Positions 1 through 8,189 of a stretch of 64,000 nt of DNA are shown one piece after another (position 1 is the first letter of the stretch; each line of letters starts with the position of its first letter). Under the pieces are notes generated by a model, which searched no databases, had not been told where the DNA came from, and saw only the letters and a program-made list of their open reading frames with translations. The stretch lies in the NCBI GenBank assembly GCA_947504185.1, contig CANNGJ010000010.1, positions 42,678 through 106,677 on the forward strand, written 5' to 3'. Position numbers and translations under genes: made by a program. Origin of the DNA: an uncultured Tenacibaculum sp. Lineage in GTDB: Bacteria > Bacteroidota > Bacteroidia > Flavobacteriales > Flavobacteriaceae.

Positions 1-1127
1 ACGTCTTGTCCCATAACAACAATAGCGTCATCTTTTTCCATTGATTGTCTTAAACCTTTCGAAATAGCATCTATTAAACGAATATTTTCAGTTTCAGAGT
101 TTTCTTTTACTTCTACATACTTATGTTCTTTGTAAACATCTTTAGATTCTTGTTCTATAGTAGAAGAAATAACTTCCTCATCAAATGTTCGTTTAAGGTT
201 AAGGCTAATATCCTCTTTAATATCAACTTTTAGTTTATCATCTTCTTCAATAGATAATATTCCTTCAGAAATTAAATATTCTTTATAATTATTTAAAGGG
301 TCTTTTTCTGCCCAGAAATCCATCAATTCTTGAGGTACATATTTGGTACCACTAGCTTCTTCATGACCTCTCATTCTAAAGGTTTTAAATTCTATTAGAA
401 TAGGCCTTGGGTTTTCTCTTATACTTTCTGCTAATTCCGAAACTTTGGTATAAACCTCTAAGATGTTATTACCATCTATAATATGCGACTCCATACCATA
501 ACCAATACCCTTATCGGCGATATGCTCACAGTTATATTGTTCAGAAGTAGGGGTTGAAAGTCCATATCCATTATTTTCAATACAAAAAAGCACAGGTAAG
601 TTCCATACGGAAGCTACATTTAAAGCTTCATGAAAATCTCCTTCACTAGTACCTCCATCACCAGAAAATACTGCACAGGCTTTTTGATTATTTTTTAATT
701 TATTGGCTAAGGCGATTCCATCTGCAACTCCTAATTGAGGGCCTAGATGAGAAATCATTCCAACAATATTAAATTCTTGAGTACCAAAATGAAAGCTTCG
801 ATCTCTACCTTTGGTAAAACCGTTTGCTTTTCCTTGCCACTGAGAAAATAATCTATGTAAAGGGATTTTTCTTGTGGTAAATACTCCTAAATTACGGTGC
901 ATTGGAAGAATATATTCATCTTTGGTAAGTGCCGAAGTAACTCCTACTGAAATAGCTTCTTGACCAATACCACTAAACCATTTAGAGATTTTACCTTGTC
1001 GAAGAAGAATCAACATTTTTTCTTCTATTAATCTAGGAACTAACATTTTTTTATAAAGATCAAATAAAACTTTATTAGAAAGTTTCCCTTTATTATATAA
1101 CATTGAAGTTTTTGTATTACTATCCAT
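1..1127 (-). CDS. Fused alpha/beta 2-oxoacid dehydrogenase E1 component, partial (3' end off window)
   Basis: Thiamine-diphosphate-dependent E1 of a branched-chain-type 2-oxoacid dehydrogenase complex, which decarboxylates the keto acid and passes the acyl group to E2. The ATG at 1127 opens a frame that runs off the left edge, giving about 375 residues. The alpha-subunit part shows the ThDP motif GDG (in SGDGGTSEGDFHEA) followed about 30 residues later by ENNGYG. Near the window edge a second domain begins with AISKGLRQSMEKDDAIVVMG, the typical start of an E1 beta subunit, so the two subunits are fused as is usual in Bacteroidota. Substrate (2-oxoisovalerate versus pyruvate) cannot be fixed from the sequence. 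It is divergent from the exported protein at 1411, with about 280 bases between them in which I see no gene. Confidence 0.85.
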   Translation of the reverse strand, partial: MDSNTKTSMLYNKGKLSNKVLFDLYKKMLVPRLIEEKMLILLRQGKISKWFSGIGQEAISVGVTSALTKDEYILPMHRNLGVFTTRKIPLHRLFSQWQGKANGFTKGRDRSFHFGTQEFNIVGMISHLGPQLGVADGIALANKLKNNQKACAVFSGDGGTSEGDFHEALNVASVWNLPVLFCIENNGYGLSTPTSEQYNCEHIADKGIGYGMESHIIDGNNILEVYTKVSELAESIRENPRPILIEFKTFRMRGHEEASGTKYVPQELMDFWAEKDPLNNYKEYLISEGILSIEEDDKLKVDIKEDISLNLKRTFDEEVISSTIEQESKDVYKEHKYVEVKENSETENIRLIDAISKGLRQSMEKDDAIVVMGQD

Positions 1128-1410
1128 TTTAATTTACAGGGGTGTAGAAAATTAATTGTTTTCAAATGTGATTAAAAAAAACATAGAATCAAAATTGAAA
1201 TTGATATTTTTTTAATTTTAACGTATTTAAATTGTGAAGTTGATAAAATATGATTTAAAAAAATATGGAATTCTTTGTTTTTTTCTTGATAAAAAATATT
1301 GAGTTACTTATAAAAACAATGGTTTTCTTTTCAAGATAGGTTTTAGCCAGTCTACTACAAGACTTTTTGATTTTATGTATCTTAGCAAGGTAAATTTAAA
1401 AAAGAATAAG

Positions 1411-2148
1411 ATGAAGAAGTTATTAGTTGCGTTATTGTTGGGAATTACCACAATAAGCATGGCACAAAAAAAAGCTTTATTACGCCTTAATTATGAAAAA
1501 GGGGATAAATATGAAGTGTCAATGAAAATGAAACAAGATATGGGAGTAGCTTTAATGGACATGAACATGAAAATGGGAATGGATGTTACTGAGGCCTCTG
1601 ATGAAGCATATAATGTAGAAAATAAGTTTATATATATATCAACTAAAATTGTTAAAGATGGTGTTGAAAAAGTAAATTATAATTCTAATATGAAAGAAGG
1701 AGAACTAAATGAAGAAGGAAAAAAGTTTAGATCGCAAATGCAGCCTATGATGGATGCAGTTATTTTCTCAGAAGTAAATAGATTAGGAGAAAGTAAAGTT
1801 GTAAAGGTTGAGCCTAATATGCCTGGGGTTGATCAAATGGCAAATCAGTCTAATAGATCAGTAGTATACCCTGAAGAAGCAGTAGAAGTTGGTTCAACAT
1901 GGACTAATACTCAAAGTAACCAGGGAATGAACATGGAGTTAACATATAAAATAACTGAAATTACTTCTAATAGAGTTTTTGCTGACTTAACAGGAAAGAT
2001 GTCTTTAGTACCAGCTGCTGAAATTACTGGTAAAATAGAAATAGATAGAAGTACTGGAGTTCCTTTTAAGACTATTATGAGTATTAAAATGGATATGATG
2101 GGACAACAAATAAACAATACTACTGAGGCAACTATTACACGATTATAG
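1411..2148 (+). CDS. Exported protein of unknown function (DUF6263-like)
   Basis: About 245 residues with an N-terminal signal peptide (MKKLLVALLLGITTISMAQ) that should place it in the periplasm or outer envelope. I chose ATG 1411 over an in-frame ATG at 1375 because it places the signal peptide at the N-terminus. The mature part begins LRLNYEKGDKYEVSMKMKQD and is rich in Met, Lys and beta-prone segments. It resembles the exported DUF6263-type proteins of Bacteroidota; this is recalled, not searched. No catalytic residues are apparent. It stands alone, closed by a strong terminator, with the E1 gene divergent upstream. Confidence 0.65.
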   Translation: MKKLLVALLLGITTISMAQKKALLRLNYEKGDKYEVSMKMKQDMGVALMDMNMKMGMDVTEASDEAYNVENKFIYISTKIVKDGVEKVNYNSNMKEGELNEEGKKFRSQMQPMMDAVIFSEVNRLGESKVVKVEPNMPGVDQMANQSNRSVVYPEEAVEVGSTWTNTQSNQGMNMELTYKITEITSNRVFADLTGKMSLVPAAEITGKIEIDRSTGVPFKTIMSIKMDMMGQQINNTTEATITRL

Positions 2149-2171
2149 CTTTTAAATAAATAAGTTAGAAT

Positions 2172-2201
2172 AAAAACTCAGAATGAATTCTGAGTTTTTT
2201 T
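2172..2201 (+). terminator. Rho-independent terminator after the exported protein
   Basis: A perfect 12-bp stem (AAAAACTCAGAA / TTCTGAGTTTTT) with a TGAA loop and a T run, 23 bases after the stop at 2148. Confidence 0.85.
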
Positions 2202-2262
2202 ATGTGAAATAAATAGTTAAAACCCTTATTTTTAATTGTTTATGTTTTTGTAATTTTGTATG

Positions 2263-2290
2263 CCTCTTAATAATACTTCTCATTAAGAGG
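2263..2290 (+). promoter_or_regulatory. 5'-leader hairpin downstream of a TAATTTTG -7 element
   Basis: CCTCTTAA (2263-2270) and TTAAGAGG (2283-2290) form an 8-bp inverted repeat just after a TAATTTTG element (2251-2258) that fits the Bacteroidota TAnnTTTG consensus. If that promoter is used, the hairpin lies at the start of the leader of the gene at 2359. Its function is unknown. Confidence 0.4.
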
Positions 2291-2358
2291 TTAGTTAATA
2301 TACTTATTAAAGCTAATTCTCTATACATCAAGCATATATTAACTAAAACTATACTATC

Positions 2359-3186
2359 ATGAAAACAGTAAGAATTAAACTATTAATAGTAGTACTGCTA
2401 TTTTTAGTATCATCATTAACCATTTTTTCTCAAGAGGAAAATAAAAGACCAAAGTATATTACCGTAACAACGGGACATTGGAATATGGATTATGAAAATT
2501 TTGATAAAGATAAATGGATTGCAGTTGAAAAAGAGTTTTTAGATAATGTTACTAAAAAGAATGAACACCTTTTAGGTTCGTATGTTTATTTACATCGTTA
2601 TACTCCAGATAATAGCGAGATCATTTTTGTGAATGCCTATCCTTCATGGGAAGCTATTGAGAAATCAAATAAACGCACTGGAGAGTTAGTAAAAGAATAT
2701 TGGCCAGATGAGGCGAAAAGAAAAGCTTATTTTAAAAAGAAAGACTCATATTATACAATGGATCATTCTGATGAAATTTATGTACCAATAGGAAAGGCTA
2801 AACAATTAAAACCAGAAGACGCGAATAAAGAATTAATTTGGTTAGTAGTTAAAAGTCATTTTGCATTTCCAGAAGATGGAACTAAAGAAGAATTTGAGTC
2901 TTTAACCAATGAGTATATTGATAATGTGATTAAAAAGAATGATAAAGTTAAAGGTTATTTTCAGCATGCGCATGCATGGGGAAGTGATAAAACGGAATTT
3001 TTAAGAGTTTTTGCAGTAGAATCAATGGATGATTTAGATAAGTTGGGAAAAATGAATAATGATTTATTTAAAGCTTATAAGCCAGATGAAGCAAAAAGAA
3101 AAGAATTTGGTAAGAAAACGAAAAAATACTTTACTTCAATTCACGGAGATTTTATTTACACTTCAGTTCCCGAATTATCTAAATAA
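2359..3186 (+). CDS. Exported protein with two tandem alpha/beta repeats, function unknown
   Basis: 275 residues. Residues 1-24 form a signal peptide ending near SLTIFSQ. The rest consists of two halves of about 115 residues that match each other: EFLDNVTKKNEHLLGSYVY with EYIDNVIKKNDKVKGYFQH, and YWPDEAKRKAYFKKKDSYYT with YKPDEAKRKEFGKKTKKYFT. The pattern of alternating strands and helices recalls dimeric alpha/beta-barrel (NIPSNAP/ABM-like) folds fused in tandem. That is an inference from pattern only, and no catalytic motif is visible. It is a single gene with its own leader hairpin and its own terminator. Confidence 0.65.
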   Translation: MKTVRIKLLIVVLLFLVSSLTIFSQEENKRPKYITVTTGHWNMDYENFDKDKWIAVEKEFLDNVTKKNEHLLGSYVYLHRYTPDNSEIIFVNAYPSWEAIEKSNKRTGELVKEYWPDEAKRKAYFKKKDSYYTMDHSDEIYVPIGKAKQLKPEDANKELIWLVVKSHFAFPEDGTKEEFESLTNEYIDNVIKKNDKVKGYFQHAHAWGSDKTEFLRVFAVESMDDLDKLGKMNNDLFKAYKPDEAKRKEFGKKTKKYFTSIHGDFIYTSVPELSK

Positions 3187-3191
3187 ATTTA

Positions 3192-3218
3192 AAAAGCTCA
3201 GACATTGTCTGAGCTTTT
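3192..3218. terminator. Bidirectional terminator between convergent genes
   Basis: AAAAGCTCAGAC / GTCTGAGCTTTT forms a 12-bp stem with a 3-base loop, flanked by A and T runs. It serves the plus-strand gene ending at 3186 and the minus-strand GNAT gene ending at 3217. Confidence 0.85.
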
Positions 3219-3894
3219 ATTTTTTATGATAATACCACCAATTCATATCACGAGTAAGTTCATAGCCAAGTTTCTCATACAATTTTATGGCAGGGTTCCC
3301 TTTGTCTGTATGTAAAATGGGGTGCTTGTTATCCTTTAAAATATCTTTAGTAACATATTGAGATAATTGTTTGGCATACCCTCTTTTGGTATGGTCAGGA
3401 TGCGTTACTACTGCGCTTAGTTCAATAAAATCCTCCGTTTGCATTCTCTGTCCAGTAATACTTACGAGTTGATTATTTTTAAAAATACCAAAGTACTTTC
3501 CCATATCAAAAGTTCGCTTTCTATAGTACCCTGGCATTACTAGCCAGACAAGATTGTAAATTTCGTCGATATGCTTTTCTGTTAACGGAATGATGTCTTC
3601 TGTAATTTCAATTTCTTGTAAGTTTTTTAAAACCATTTGAACTCCATCTATCTTTTTATAAAGTTTTATTTTCGACGTGTCGTAAATAGGAGTTTCATTT
3701 TCAGAGACTAAAAAAAAATTATCGGTTAGTTTTGCATATTCATTCAAGGCATGTTTTGTTTTTTTTACATCAGTAAATGCCCCAAAAGGACAAATTTTCG
3801 GATCGTAAAACTGAACTTCATCATATTGAATAGCAAAGTTTTTATGTGTCTCTTTTAAAGAGTGCCAAACAGGGTTTTTAAGTTTGTTATTCAT
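3217..3894 (-). CDS. GNAT family N-acetyltransferase
   Basis: 225 residues. The C-terminal half has the acetyl-CoA-binding GNAT core: a beta strand with ELSAVVTHPDHTKRGYAKQL (the R/Q-x-x-G-x-A pyrophosphate loop in the form HTKRGYA), and near the end NPAIKLYEKLGYE. The N-terminal half (about residues 1-95) is less typical, as in FR47-like members. The substrate is unknown. Its ATG overlaps the stop of an upstream minus-strand reading frame by 8 bases (ATGAATAA), a classic translational coupling. That upstream frame is now only a fragment (3887-4021), so this gene has lost its original promoter-proximal partner. Confidence 0.85.
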   Translation of the reverse strand: MNNKLKNPVWHSLKETHKNFAIQYDEVQFYDPKICPFGAFTDVKKTKHALNEYAKLTDNFFLVSENETPIYDTSKIKLYKKIDGVQMVLKNLQEIEITEDIIPLTEKHIDEIYNLVWLVMPGYYRKRTFDMGKYFGIFKNNQLVSITGQRMQTEDFIELSAVVTHPDHTKRGYAKQLSQYVTKDILKDNKHPILHTDKGNPAIKLYEKLGYELTRDMNWWYYHKK

Positions 3895-4021
3895 TGTAAA
3901 TATTGTTTAAAGCTGCAACTAAGTTTGGGTACACAAAATTATAAAATTGCTTCGTTTTTTTAGCAGAAACACGACTTCCTTTTAATAAGATATATGCCAT
4001 TTCACCTAAAATAACTCTTAC
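3887..4021 (-). pseudogene. C-terminal remnant of a TIGR01777 (DUF1731) NAD-dependent epimerase
   Basis: About 44 codons are open on the minus strand up to the TAA at 3887-3889. The peptide RVILGEMAYILLKGSRVSAK, followed shortly by FVYPNLVAALNNIY, matches the C-terminal DUF1731 domain of TIGR01777 family (YfcH/SulA-like) epimerases. The family pattern as I recall it is RLxLGEMAxxLLxGQRVxPxK followed by FxYPxLxxAL. Reading further upstream, the frame hits a stop at 4022-4024 and similarity ends. About 250 N-terminal residues are therefore missing, and the adjoining bases belong to an ABC exporter on the other strand. The family match is by eye. Confidence 0.75.
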
Positions 4022-5287
4022 TTATTTTGGATTTTTTTAATAGGTAGTTTGTTATACATTTTTTGGGTTCTTTTCTTTTGGGGTATACGAAAAAAAATGG
4101 ATATTCAATATTTTAGTTTGATGGCTCAAAACCATAGTCATTGGATTGAAATGCTAAAAAACATACAAGACATAAAAAATAACAATTATGAACAAGGTAA
4201 AAGATGGAGGTGGGAAAAAGTACAGGTTAAGCTTTATCATGTGGCTATTAAGCTTCTTAATGTAAATCAAGCTGAACAAGTGGGGTCTAACCTAATTAAT
4301 GCAATAAGAGATGTAGCTTTAACTTTTTATTCTGCTAAGTTGGTTATAGAAGGTGAAATTACTTTTGGAATGCTTATAGCAGTTCAATATATAATAGGTC
4401 AATTAAAAGGACCTGTTTCAGAAGTTGTTAATTTCATTAGTTCTTATCAACTAGCAATGATTAGCTATCTCAGAATGGCTGAAGTAGATAGAACTGAAGA
4501 AGAAGAAACTGATGAGAGTGCATCAAACACCTTTTTTCCCTCAATAAATACACTTACATTGAATAACGTTTCTTACAAATACCATCCAAATGGAATGTAT
4601 GTAGTTAGTAATGTAAATTTAAAAATACCTGAAGGTAAAATTACTGCTATAGTTGGTGCCAGTGGTAGTGGTAAATCTACCTTACTTAAAATTATTTTAC
4701 GGTTATATAAACCAACTTTGGGAGAGTTTTTAATTGGAACGAGTAATACCAAAAATGTAAGTTTAAAAAAATGGAGAGAAAAAATCGGTGCTGTTACCCA
4801 AGAGAGTGAGGTCTTTAAGGATACTATTTTGAATAATATTGTGTTAGGAAAAGGAGATTTTGATAAAAACCTATTTCTTAAAGCTGTTAAAATAGCTAAT
4901 ATAAAAGAAGAGATAGAAAAATTACCTTTAGGCTATAATACTTTAATGGGAGAAAATGGAAGAGGTTTAAGTGAAGGTCAAAAGCAAAGAATTCTAATAG
5001 CAAGAGCTGTCTATAAAGAACCTGATTACTTCTTTTTTGATGAGGCTACAAACTCTTTAGATGCGTATAATGAAAAAATAGTAGTCAATAACTTGAACAA
5101 AGAATTTGATGGAAGAACTGTTGTAATTGTGGCCCACAGATTAGCTACTATTAAAAATGCTGATCAAATTATAGTAATGAAAGGTAGTAGGGTTATTGAA
5201 ATAGGTACTCATGAAGTTTTAATGAAAAATAAAGGAGAGTATTTTAACTTATTTGAAAGTCAAATGACTCCATCAATTACTGTTTAA
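4019..5287 (+). pseudogene. 5'-truncated peptidase-type ABC exporter (TMD end plus ATPase domain)
   Basis: This is the remnant of a C39-peptidase/ABC exporter of the kind that cleaves and exports leader peptides. Family members are about 700-740 residues; only about 420 remain. Protein-like sequence (YLFWIFLIGSLLYIFWVLFF, a transmembrane helix) starts at about 4019, upstream of the first usable start codon (TTG 4049) and after an in-frame stop at 4007, so the beginning was lost rather than replaced. The peptidase domain and first transmembrane helices are absent. The ATPase domain looks intact: Walker A GASGSGKST, signature LSEGQ, Walker B FFFDEA, and switch His in IVAHR. The HlyD gene follows after 3 bases. 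It is probably non-functional as an exporter. Confidence 0.8.
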
Positions 5288-5290
5288 AAA

Positions 5291-6631
5291 ATGCACGAAG
5301 AACAAGTATATAGAAAACATTCCGATGAATTTAGGGAAGTGATTAGCACATTTCCAAAAAGAACTAATAATAGGTTAATCCTTTTTCTATTAACCCTAAT
5401 AGTAATAGGTTTTTGTTTAGGTTGGTTTATAAAATCTCCTGATGTCATTTTAGCTGAGGTGAAAGTAACAGCCGAAAAACCTCCAATAACTCTTGTTAGT
5501 AGATTAGCGGGTAACATTAAGCTGAAAATTCAAAAATTTGGAGAAGATATAGAAAAAGATCAATGTATCGCTGTACTTGAAAATAGCGCTAATGAAGAAC
5601 ATATTTTTACCTTGAAAAAAAAGTTAGAAAGCTTTTCTTTTGAAAGTATCCCTAGCTTTGATAAATTTTCTTTTGCTTTAAATTTTAAATTGGGTGAGCT
5701 TCAAAATAAATATTTTGAATTTATAAAAACACTCTACGAGTTAAATCAATTCTATAATAATAATAATAAGTATGAACTAGAAAAGCATTCTTTAAATAAA
5801 GAAATTAGTTCGATACAAAAATCTATTCAAAAAAGAAAACAAATTATCAATTTAAAACACCAAAGCATAAAGTTATCTTCAAAAAATGTGACCGAAGATT
5901 CTTTACTTGTTTTCCATGGAGCTATTCCTCAAATTGATTTTGAAAAAAATAAAAAATCTTTAATAAGAGAGAAAGAGGCATCAATAACCGAAGAAAATGA
6001 AGTAATAAAGAATGAACTAAATATTATCACTTTAAAAAATAAATTATCAGCTTTAAGTATCGAAAAATTAGAAGTAATTGATAAGTTAAATGTTCAATTA
6101 CTAACAAACTACCAAGAACTTATGAGCTCCATTAATTTATGGGAACAAAACTACGCTTTTATTTCTCCTATTGATGGTAAATTAGAAAACTTAAAATTCA
6201 TTGTAAATAGTCAGTTTATTGAAAAAGGTGAAATGCTATTTAGTGTTCTCCCAAAAGATAATAAACTTATAGGTCAAGCCTTGTTGCCTTCAGAAGGAGC
6301 AGGAAAAGTAAAATCTAAACAAAAAGTAAAAATAAAACTAGATTCTTACCCTTTTCAAGAATTCGGAATTATTGAAGGGGTAGTAGAAAAAGTATCTTTA
6401 ATCCCATTGGAAAGAAATTATTTAGTAAGTATAAACCTCTCGGATGGCTTGATAAGTGACAATGGTATTGAATTAAACTTTAGTAAAGAAATGTCTGGAC
6501 AAGCAGAAATAATCACACAAAAAAGACGTCTTATATCTAGACTTTTTGAAAGGATTAAATATTTATTAGAAAAAGATAGAAATAGAAATATTATTAAAAA
6601 AGATGATAACAAGAAAAATGATGAAAAATAA
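5291..6631 (+). CDS. HlyD family secretion adaptor (membrane fusion protein)
   Basis: 446 residues. A short cytoplasmic N-terminus is followed by one membrane helix (about residues 31-50, LILFLLTLIVIGFCLGWFI). A lipoyl/barrel-sandwich half (GNIKLKIQKFGEDIEKDQ) comes next, then a long coiled-coil region (about 95-270), and a second barrel half (FISPIDGKLENLKFIVNSQF). This is the layout of periplasmic adaptors that link an inner-membrane peptide-exporting ABC transporter to an outer-membrane channel. It follows the truncated ABC exporter by 3 bases and overlaps the RNA ligase, so all three were one operon. The gene appears full length although its ABC partner is broken. Confidence 0.87.
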   Translation: MHEEQVYRKHSDEFREVISTFPKRTNNRLILFLLTLIVIGFCLGWFIKSPDVILAEVKVTAEKPPITLVSRLAGNIKLKIQKFGEDIEKDQCIAVLENSANEEHIFTLKKKLESFSFESIPSFDKFSFALNFKLGELQNKYFEFIKTLYELNQFYNNNNKYELEKHSLNKEISSIQKSIQKRKQIINLKHQSIKLSSKNVTEDSLLVFHGAIPQIDFEKNKKSLIREKEASITEENEVIKNELNIITLKNKLSALSIEKLEVIDKLNVQLLTNYQELMSSINLWEQNYAFISPIDGKLENLKFIVNSQFIEKGEMLFSVLPKDNKLIGQALLPSEGAGKVKSKQKVKIKLDSYPFQEFGIIEGVVEKVSLIPLERNYLVSINLSDGLISDNGIELNFSKEMSGQAEIITQKRRLISRLFERIKYLLEKDRNRNIIKKDDNKKNDEK

Positions 6632-7739
6632 ATTTGACCTCAATAAATTAAATGAATACGTGAATTTAGGCAAGTTTACTGTTGAAAAACATGAAAAAGA
6701 AGATATTTATATTTATGGCTATAGTCAAGTTGATAGTAATAGCTATAACAAAATTAAGTGGGATAGCACCAATATTAACTTAAGAGGTCTAATTGTCGAT
6801 TCAAAGGGTAATGTTTTGTCTCGAACTTTTCAAAAATTTTTCACCTTTAGAAATTACGTTTCTGAAGATACTGTTCTCTTAAGTGAAAATCAAGTAAGGA
6901 AAATTAAGTCTAATAAATTTAGGATATTTGAAAAAGTTGATGGTACATTCACTATTCTCTATTGGGTAAATAATACTCCTTACCTTGCTACTCAAAGATC
7001 TTTTAAGAGTCCAAAAGCTATCAAAGCAACAGAAATATTACATAAAAAATATAATTATACATTTGATAAATTAGATAGAGATAAAACTTATATCTTTGAG
7101 GCTATTTACCCTGAAACAAAAGTATTAGTAGACTATGGTATGGAAGAACAACTATTTCTTTTAGGAATTATTGATACTAAGACTGGTGTTGAAGAAGAAT
7201 TAAAAGATATAGGGTTCCCTATCGCTAAAGAATACACAAAAGATTTTTCTTATTTAAATAGGCTTGATCAAATTCAAAATTTAAACCTCCCTAACATGGA
7301 AGGTTTTGTTATTAAATTTGATGATGGCTTGAGGATAAAAGTAAAGTTTCCTTGGTATGAAAAAGTACATAAAGTTTTTAATCAGATAATAGCCTATAAA
7401 AATGCTTCTTTTCAACTAGAGGAACAATTAAAAAATATGCTAGGTATCCCTGAAAGAAAATTAAACAAAAAACATGTTTGGATGCATTTTGAAAACGGAG
7501 GGGATTTATCTTCTATTGAAAAGTTTATTCCTGATACATTATTTTCTTTAGGAGCAGAAGAATGGTTAAAAAAAGAACATCAACTATATTTAGACTATAA
7601 AAATAAAGTAGGCAATGTCAGTAATTATGATTTTACAAAAGAGAATAATTCTTTTGATTTTGATTCAAAAATAGGTCTTCCCGAAAGTGAGTCTGTAGTT
7701 TGGAATAGAATAAAAAGAATTACTGAAACATTTAGCTAG
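6603..7739 (+). CDS. T4 Rnl1-type RNA ligase family protein
   Basis: 378 residues from ATG 6603; in-frame ATGs at 6618 and 6621 are alternatives, and all overlap the HlyD 3' end. It shows the nucleotidyltransferase motifs of T4 RNA ligase 1. LRGLIVDSKG followed by FQKFFTFRN matches the RGIxxD...KFFN segment before the active site. FEKVDGT is motif I, with the adenylated Lys in KxDG. YIFEAIYP corresponds to motif III, EGFVIKF to motif IV, and KVKFPWY to motif V with its two Lys. The family seals 5'-phosphate/3'-OH RNA ends using ATP. All key residues appear present, so the enzyme should be active. A repair-type RNA ligase as last gene of a peptide-export operon is unexpected. Confidence 0.85.
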   Translation: MITRKMMKNKFDLNKLNEYVNLGKFTVEKHEKEDIYIYGYSQVDSNSYNKIKWDSTNINLRGLIVDSKGNVLSRTFQKFFTFRNYVSEDTVLLSENQVRKIKSNKFRIFEKVDGTFTILYWVNNTPYLATQRSFKSPKAIKATEILHKKYNYTFDKLDRDKTYIFEAIYPETKVLVDYGMEEQLFLLGIIDTKTGVEEELKDIGFPIAKEYTKDFSYLNRLDQIQNLNLPNMEGFVIKFDDGLRIKVKFPWYEKVHKVFNQIIAYKNASFQLEEQLKNMLGIPERKLNKKHVWMHFENGGDLSSIEKFIPDTLFSLGAEEWLKKEHQLYLDYKNKVGNVSNYDFTKENNSFDFDSKIGLPESESVVWNRIKRITETFS

Positions 7740-8189
7740 CAGAATAGAGGCTTTCAAAGAATATGTTTGACAACTAATTTTAGAGAGTTTTTTTAAAGTA
7801 AAACCATCCTTTTTATTAGAGGATAAGATCTAAAAGAATTATTTTAATGGAGTAGTAAAATGAGATAGAGGTTATTTTAGTAAAGTTAAATGAGTTTTAC
7901 TACTCCTTTTAATACCATTTCTTTTTATTATAAATTCTGTAAAAACAGCATTGAAACTAAAGTGTTATTCAAGTGAATTTCATACACTCATTATAATATG
8001 TAGTGAATGAAAATAAAACTGATTAATGCAACTTATAAAAAGATGAAGCTACAGCTGATAGATTAGTGATTAATATAAACAAAGAATATAATTAGTTAAT
8101 ACTATTTCTTTGTTCTTTAAAATTGAATAATCTCTTGATAATGAACTTCTTTATAATTATTTTAGACATTCATTGTTAACAAGCTACAC
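7740..8189. other. Non-coding stretch between RNA ligase and recombinase
   Basis: 450 bases with stops in all frames and no convincing ORF on either strand. It contains two inverted repeats: the large one at 7849-7906 and AACAAAGAA/TTCTTTGTT at 8078-8086 and 8106-8114. No direct repeats indicating an attachment site were found by eye. Confidence 0.6.
7849..7906. repeat. 12-bp inverted repeat with 34-base loop
   Basis: GGAGTAGTAAAA (7849-7860) pairs perfectly with TTTTACTACTCC (7895-7906), and pairing continues imperfectly outward into AT-rich flanks. There is no T run directly after it, so it is not a standard terminator. It could be a recombinase-binding site or a folded RNA. Confidence 0.5.

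Noticed and set aside
4049..5287. Treating the ABC protein at TTG 4049 as a complete 412-residue gene
   Set aside because: Family-like membrane sequence continues upstream of that start to about 4019 and then stops abruptly at a join; the peptidase domain and first helices are missing.
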